The translations under genes were made by a program, and so were the position numbers. The notes beneath the pieces were generated by a model. That model made no database searches. It was given only the letters and a program-made list of their open reading frames with translations, and was not told where the DNA came from. A stretch of 36,696 nt of DNA. It comes from CAYURR01 sp964446745 (GTDB lineage Bacteria; Bacillota; Clostridia; Lachnospirales; WQUN01). Where the stretch lies: assembly GCA_964446745.1 (NCBI GenBank), contig CAYURR010000006.1, forward strand, positions 1 to 36,696, given 5' to 3'. Below, piece by piece: positions 33,573 through 36,696 of the stretch (the first letter of the stretch is position 1; the number at the start of each line of letters is the position of its first letter).

Positions 33573-33610
33573 AGGCTGTTGAAACCAATCAGGTTTACAA
33601 CAGCCTATTT
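33573..33610 (+). terminator. Rho-independent terminator of the ABC transporter operon
   Basis: AGGCTGTTG (33573-33581) pairs perfectly with CAACAGCCT (33598-33606), extended inside by AAACC/GGTTT, with ATTTT following. It begins 12 nt after the transporter stop. Confidence 0.88.
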
Positions 33611-33643
33611 TCATATCTATATATTAACCAAAAAATGCTCCTA

Positions 33644-33677
33644 TAACGGCGGCGTCGCGGTATGCGCACCGCCGTTA
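33644..33677 (-). terminator. Candidate terminator of the ftsL-PBP transcript
   Basis: TAACGGCGG (33644-33652) pairs perfectly with CCGCCGTTA (33669-33677). On the - strand it lies 37 nt beyond the PBP stop, followed after seven bases by TTTTTT, so the U-tract is displaced. Confidence 0.6.
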
Positions 33678-33713
33678 AGGAAAGAATTGGGGGAAACCAT
33701 AAAAAACACGTTG

Positions 33714-36113
33714 CTACTTAATCTTCAGTTTGACCGTCGTATTAGGAGGTATCATAACACCGGCGGACGGCATCTGTGCATAGACCTCACTCTTATCCTC
33801 AATGTATGTTACGGTAATATCAGACAAAGAGTTCGTCGAAGATGTATCGCTCGCCGCATCCGTTGTTCCTGGATCAGTGATCCCGGTTGTATTTGATGCA
33901 TTCGAAACACCGACATTTCCAGTCACTGGCTCACCGATATCATCTGCGGGGACATATGCGTCATATACAGGTACGGCTGTAAAACCTAAGGCATTTATCG
34001 CTTCTATTGCTTGCACACCACTCATGCCTGTTACATCGGGTACAGCAACAAGGCTGCTCTGCTGACCGTCTTCGCAACGTACATACAGGAATATCTTTGA
34101 CCCGGGTGTAATCTGTGCACCAGCAGCAGGATGATGTCTGCCGACTATATTACCACTGCCGACTATTTCGTAATCAAGGCCGCTCTGATTGAGTGCCTTT
34201 GTGACATCCACGAGTTGTCCGCCTGTCAGATCCTGCATAGTTACTACATCATTCTCGCCGGGTAGCTTCTTAGATGAGCCACTGGACGGAGGGATGTTCT
34301 TATATTTTATGATGCTCTCCATTACCTCTTTGAGTAACGGGGCGGCAGTCGTGGAACCCTGTAAACCTACTATTTCCTTAGGCGGTTTATGTATCAATGC
34401 AAGTGCTAAATACTGGGGATCCTCAACAGGTAGGTAAGCTATGAACGATACGGTTACGTCGTCGCGGTTGCTACCCTGCTGTGCGGTACCGGTCTTACCA
34501 CCGATGTTATATCCTTCTATATAAGCTTTTTTGCCTGTACCTGATGGCGTAACTACCGCGTTTAGCATTACACGTATGATGTCTGATGTCTGGGATGATA
34601 TAGGTTTGCGAACGACAGTAGGCTGTTGGTTATATACTACGTTTCCTTCGCTGTCAATGACCTGTGAAACCACATATGGCTTCATCAGGTTGCCGCCGTT
34701 TATAAGAGCAGAAAACGCAGTCATTGCCTGTATCGCTGTGCAGTTAAAGCCCTGGCCAAACGAACTCGTGGCGAGTTCAACGGGATTTAGGTCTGCGAGT
34801 GCATACATAACAGATCGCGCTGAGACGGGTGCCTCGCCCGGAACATCTATACCGGTCTCTTCACCGAAACCAAAATCGTTTCGGTATTTGAAAAACATGT
34901 CGCGACCCATTCTCTCGTTTATCTGTATCATTGCCATGTTGCAGGAATTCGCAAGTGACTGTTCTAATGTCTGAGAGCCGTGTATGTCACCATACTCCTT
35001 TATCCAGCATGGCAAGTATGTATCCAACACCCATGTGTCGCCAGCACAGTGAAATGTATCCTCGGTGGTGATTATATCCTCCTCGAGCGCAGCAGCGGCC
35101 ACGACGGGCTTAAATATAGATCCGGGCTCAAAACTTTGCGAGACATGGAAATTGATCCATGTGCGATACAGGTATTTTGTCTGCTCATCTTCGCTGAGCA
35201 TGTCCCAATATTCTTTTACGCTTTCGTCTGTAAAGTAATTCGGATCACCCGGTGCACTCAGAGAGAACGAAGGATACTGCGCCATCGCGAGTACTTCACC
35301 CGTATTGGGATTCATAATCATGACCGCGGCGTATTCCGGTGTATATTGATTACCGGCCTTGACTACGGCCTCCTGGGCGAATTCTTGCAGGTAGCTATCT
35401 ATGGTGGTTACAAGTGTTGCACCTTGTCTTGCGGGTATTTCTTCGACTATAGGGGTATTGTCCGGCGCGTATGTCCAAAACATGCGGCCTATCTCACCTG
35501 ACAATTGCTTGTTGTAGTAGTTTTCGAGGCCCCAACTGCTGTCACCTCTAATAAAGCCCATTGTCTGAGGTGCAAATGCACTCTTGATGTAACGCCTTTT
35601 TGTGTCGGGAAAGGTATGAACGCCATTTAGGTCAGCGTCTCGAAGCAGCGTTTTTACGCGTGGTGTGACATCCTTTTTCAATATGTACCAGTTGGTATCG
35701 TTTACAAGCTTGCCTGTTTCATCTTTCGCCAAGCATGCGTTTAGTTCCTCTATAGGTATCTCCAGTATTTCAGAGAGTTTATTTAATATTTTTTCCAAGG
35801 TTCCCCTTGGGGTAGGGCGTGCGGCATCTGTTACGGCTATATCATTAAGGACCCTGATGTCCAATATAACCTTGTATACCGTATCACTGACCACAAGCTG
35901 CTGTCTGTTGCGATCCAATATCGCGCCCCTGTTTGGGTTAATGACCTTGTTGACGGAGGTCTGCGCAACGGTAGATTGATTTCTAGCTAACCGCTGATAG
36001 TCTTCGCCGTATACAATCTTGATATATCCGACGACCCCCAAAAGCCCCACGAGCAGAAAGCAACATATCGCACCCATGATGGCAATCTTTGCGCCGACAA
36101 CGGACTTTTTCAT
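33714..36113 (-). CDS. PASTA-containing class B penicillin-binding protein (FtsI/PBP2B/SpoVD type)
   Basis: This is a 799-residue protein. An N-terminal membrane anchor spans about residues 9-32, then a dimerisation domain (RGAILDRNRQQL, about 62). The transpeptidase domain has Ser-Ile-Phe-Lys in FEPGSIFKP (about residue 331), Ser-Cys-Asn in LANSCNMAM (about 391) and Lys-Thr-Gly in IGGKTGTAQQ (about 540), all intact. Two PASTA domains follow, about 622-685 and 690-799, the second split by a Ser/Thr/Asn-rich stretch. It cross-links peptidoglycan at the division septum, or in spore cortex if it is SpoVD. It overlaps the FtsL-like gene by 4 nt. I cannot choose between vegetative FtsI and SpoVD from sequence. 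Confidence 0.95.
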   Translation of the reverse strand: MKKSVVGAKIAIMGAICCFLLVGLLGVVGYIKIVYGEDYQRLARNQSTVAQTSVNKVINPNRGAILDRNRQQLVVSDTVYKVILDIRVLNDIAVTDAARPTPRGTLEKILNKLSEILEIPIEELNACLAKDETGKLVNDTNWYILKKDVTPRVKTLLRDADLNGVHTFPDTKRRYIKSAFAPQTMGFIRGDSSWGLENYYNKQLSGEIGRMFWTYAPDNTPIVEEIPARQGATLVTTIDSYLQEFAQEAVVKAGNQYTPEYAAVMIMNPNTGEVLAMAQYPSFSLSAPGDPNYFTDESVKEYWDMLSEDEQTKYLYRTWINFHVSQSFEPGSIFKPVVAAAALEEDIITTEDTFHCAGDTWVLDTYLPCWIKEYGDIHGSQTLEQSLANSCNMAMIQINERMGRDMFFKYRNDFGFGEETGIDVPGEAPVSARSVMYALADLNPVELATSSFGQGFNCTAIQAMTAFSALINGGNLMKPYVVSQVIDSEGNVVYNQQPTVVRKPISSQTSDIIRVMLNAVVTPSGTGKKAYIEGYNIGGKTGTAQQGSNRDDVTVSFIAYLPVEDPQYLALALIHKPPKEIVGLQGSTTAAPLLKEVMESIIKYKNIPPSSGSSKKLPGENDVVTMQDLTGGQLVDVTKALNQSGLDYEIVGSGNIVGRHHPAAGAQITPGSKIFLYVRCEDGQQSSLVAVPDVTGMSGVQAIEAINALGFTAVPVYDAYVPADDIGEPVTGNVGVSNASNTTGITDPGTTDAASDTSSTNSLSDITVTYIEDKSEVYAQMPSAGVMIPPNTTVKLKIK

Positions 36114-36655
36114 GCTGTATCACCTATGATCCTATGTATAAGATCCTTAAAAAACTCTGTCGATAATCTAAACTCCGGTGCTTCCTCTATGGCATCCCTC
36201 TGGCTTACTACATAACTACCCTTGTCAACAGATATATGCTTCACCTGATATGGCTTGGGCTTAGACATTCCGAGGTCTGTTTTTGCTATTTGCTCTATTT
36301 CATCGAGATTGATCGTTAGTGTTATTTCTTCCTCAAGCTCCGATACCAATGCTTGACGCGCCTTCAGTTGCTCGTTGAGGCTTGCGACATAACGCGAGCC
36401 ATCCTTTGCGAGTACATGTGTAAACGTTACACAGATGAGCCCGATAAATATTATCACAACGGTCATCACCTGCATGAACGACAGCTTATGTTGCCTGTTG
36501 TCCGCATAGATGTACACGGGCTTTATATTTATACGCTTAGGTCTTTTACGCTTACGCTTGACCGGTACATATTCGGGTTCCGGTAGTGCGTAAGCTACGG
36601 ACACATTGGCGTGTTGAATATGCTTTTGTCTTAGGGGTCTTGCATATCGTGCCAT
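36110..36655 (-). CDS. ftsL: FtsL-like cell-division protein
   Basis: This is a 181-residue bitopic protein. The first 60 residues are very basic (KRKRKRPKR) and cytoplasmic, one membrane helix lies at about 62-82, and a short coiled coil (LNEQLKARQALVSELEEEI) follows outside. Location directly before a class B PBP with a 4-nt overlap is the main reason to call FtsL, as FtsL sequence is poorly conserved. It would recruit and regulate the septal PBP with DivIC. AAAGGA lies six bases before ATG 36655. The C-terminal 40 residues extend beyond the usual FtsL length of about 120. Confidence 0.8.
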   Translation of the reverse strand: MARYARPLRQKHIQHANVSVAYALPEPEYVPVKRKRKRPKRINIKPVYIYADNRQHKLSFMQVMTVVIIFIGLICVTFTHVLAKDGSRYVASLNEQLKARQALVSELEEEITLTINLDEIEQIAKTDLGMSKPKPYQVKHISVDKGSYVVSQRDAIEEAPEFRLSTEFFKDLIHRIIGDTA

Positions 36656-36667
36656 ATGTGTATCCTT

Positions 36668-36696
36668 TCACATGCGTCTTAAATCTTTTGGCCGAT
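36668..36696 (-). CDS. Possible 3' end of the upstream dcw gene (rsmH expected)
   Basis: A frame ending in TGA at 36668-36670 gives only RPKDLRRM before the window edge. It stops 12 nt before ftsL, where rsmH normally ends in Firmicutes. Nine codons including the stop are too few to recognise a protein, and another frame also stays open. Confidence 0.25.

Noticed and set aside
33607..33713. Possible small peptide gene next to the ABC exporters
   Set aside because: Frames in this gap are stopped within a few codons (for example ATG CTC CTA TAA); the gap holds only hairpins.
1..36696. CRISPR array, tRNA, rRNA, SRP RNA, IS element, phage or integrase gene
   Set aside because: No regularly spaced repeats, cloverleaf sequences, rRNA signatures, transposase motifs or integrase motifs were found on reading either strand; very divergent RNAs could be missed by eye.

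Overview
The window reads as a chromosomal segment of a Gram-positive bacterium of the class Clostridia, probably an uncultured or anaerobic lineage. This rests on the gene order fabH-acpP-fabK-fabD-fabG-fabF-accB-fabZ-accC-accD-accA, the ylxM-ffh-rpsP-khpA cluster, a PASTA-type penicillin-binding protein next to ftsL, strong AGGAGG-type ribosome binding sites, and several Fe-S proteins typical of anaerobes (an EFR1-type flavodoxin/ferredoxin and an aldo/keto reductase with a double 4Fe-4S tail). I saw no rRNA, tRNA, CRISPR array, transposase or phage gene.

Bases 1-6262 (+ strand): the 3' end of an ABC transporter ATPase, a small DUF1801 protein, then a sugar or polyol catabolic cluster: URO-D-family protein, class II ketose-bisphosphate aldolase, FGGY kinase, medium-chain zinc dehydrogenase and aldo/keto reductase. 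It ends at a strong bidirectional terminator. The likely route is polyol to ketose (dehydrogenase), ketose phosphate (kinase), then C3 fragments (aldolase), with the reductase handling an aldehyde. The exact substrate cannot be read from the sequence.

Bases 6326-15940 (mixed strands): accessory genes. These are a methyltransferase/GNAT pair, an unusual HD plus CHAP fusion without a signal peptide, a secreted beta-propeller protein, a membrane-bound diguanylate cyclase, an Fe-S aldo/keto reductase, a frameshifted and truncated DUF4829-like pseudogene, an EFR1-family protein and a beta-lactamase-fold serine hydrolase.

Bases 15956-19332 (- strand): a consensus promoter drives ylxM-ffh-rpsP-khpA (SRP targeting and ribosome genes). 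The usual rimM-trmD-rplS do not follow; a Gfo/Idh/MocA oxidoreductase and the serine hydrolase do, with no visible terminator between.

Bases 19361-28345 (- strand): a complete type II fatty-acid synthesis and acetyl-CoA carboxylase operon of eleven tightly overlapping genes. It is driven by a TTGACA/extended -10 promoter overlapped by a 23-nt inverted repeat that looks like a FapR- or FabT-type operator. It ends at a hairpin built from an ACCACGGATT repeat.

Bases 28411-33561 (+ strand): a LytTR response regulator, a GHKL histidine kinase with no membrane domain, and two ABC exporter half-transporters. A near-perfect LytTR-type direct repeat (two 9-mers, 12 bp apart) lies between the kinase and the transporters, so the regulator very probably controls the transporters. 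This is the most interesting module in the window.

Bases 33644-36696 (- strand): end of a division and cell-wall (dcw) cluster, with a FtsL-like protein and a large penicillin-binding protein whose second PASTA domain carries a low-complexity insertion.
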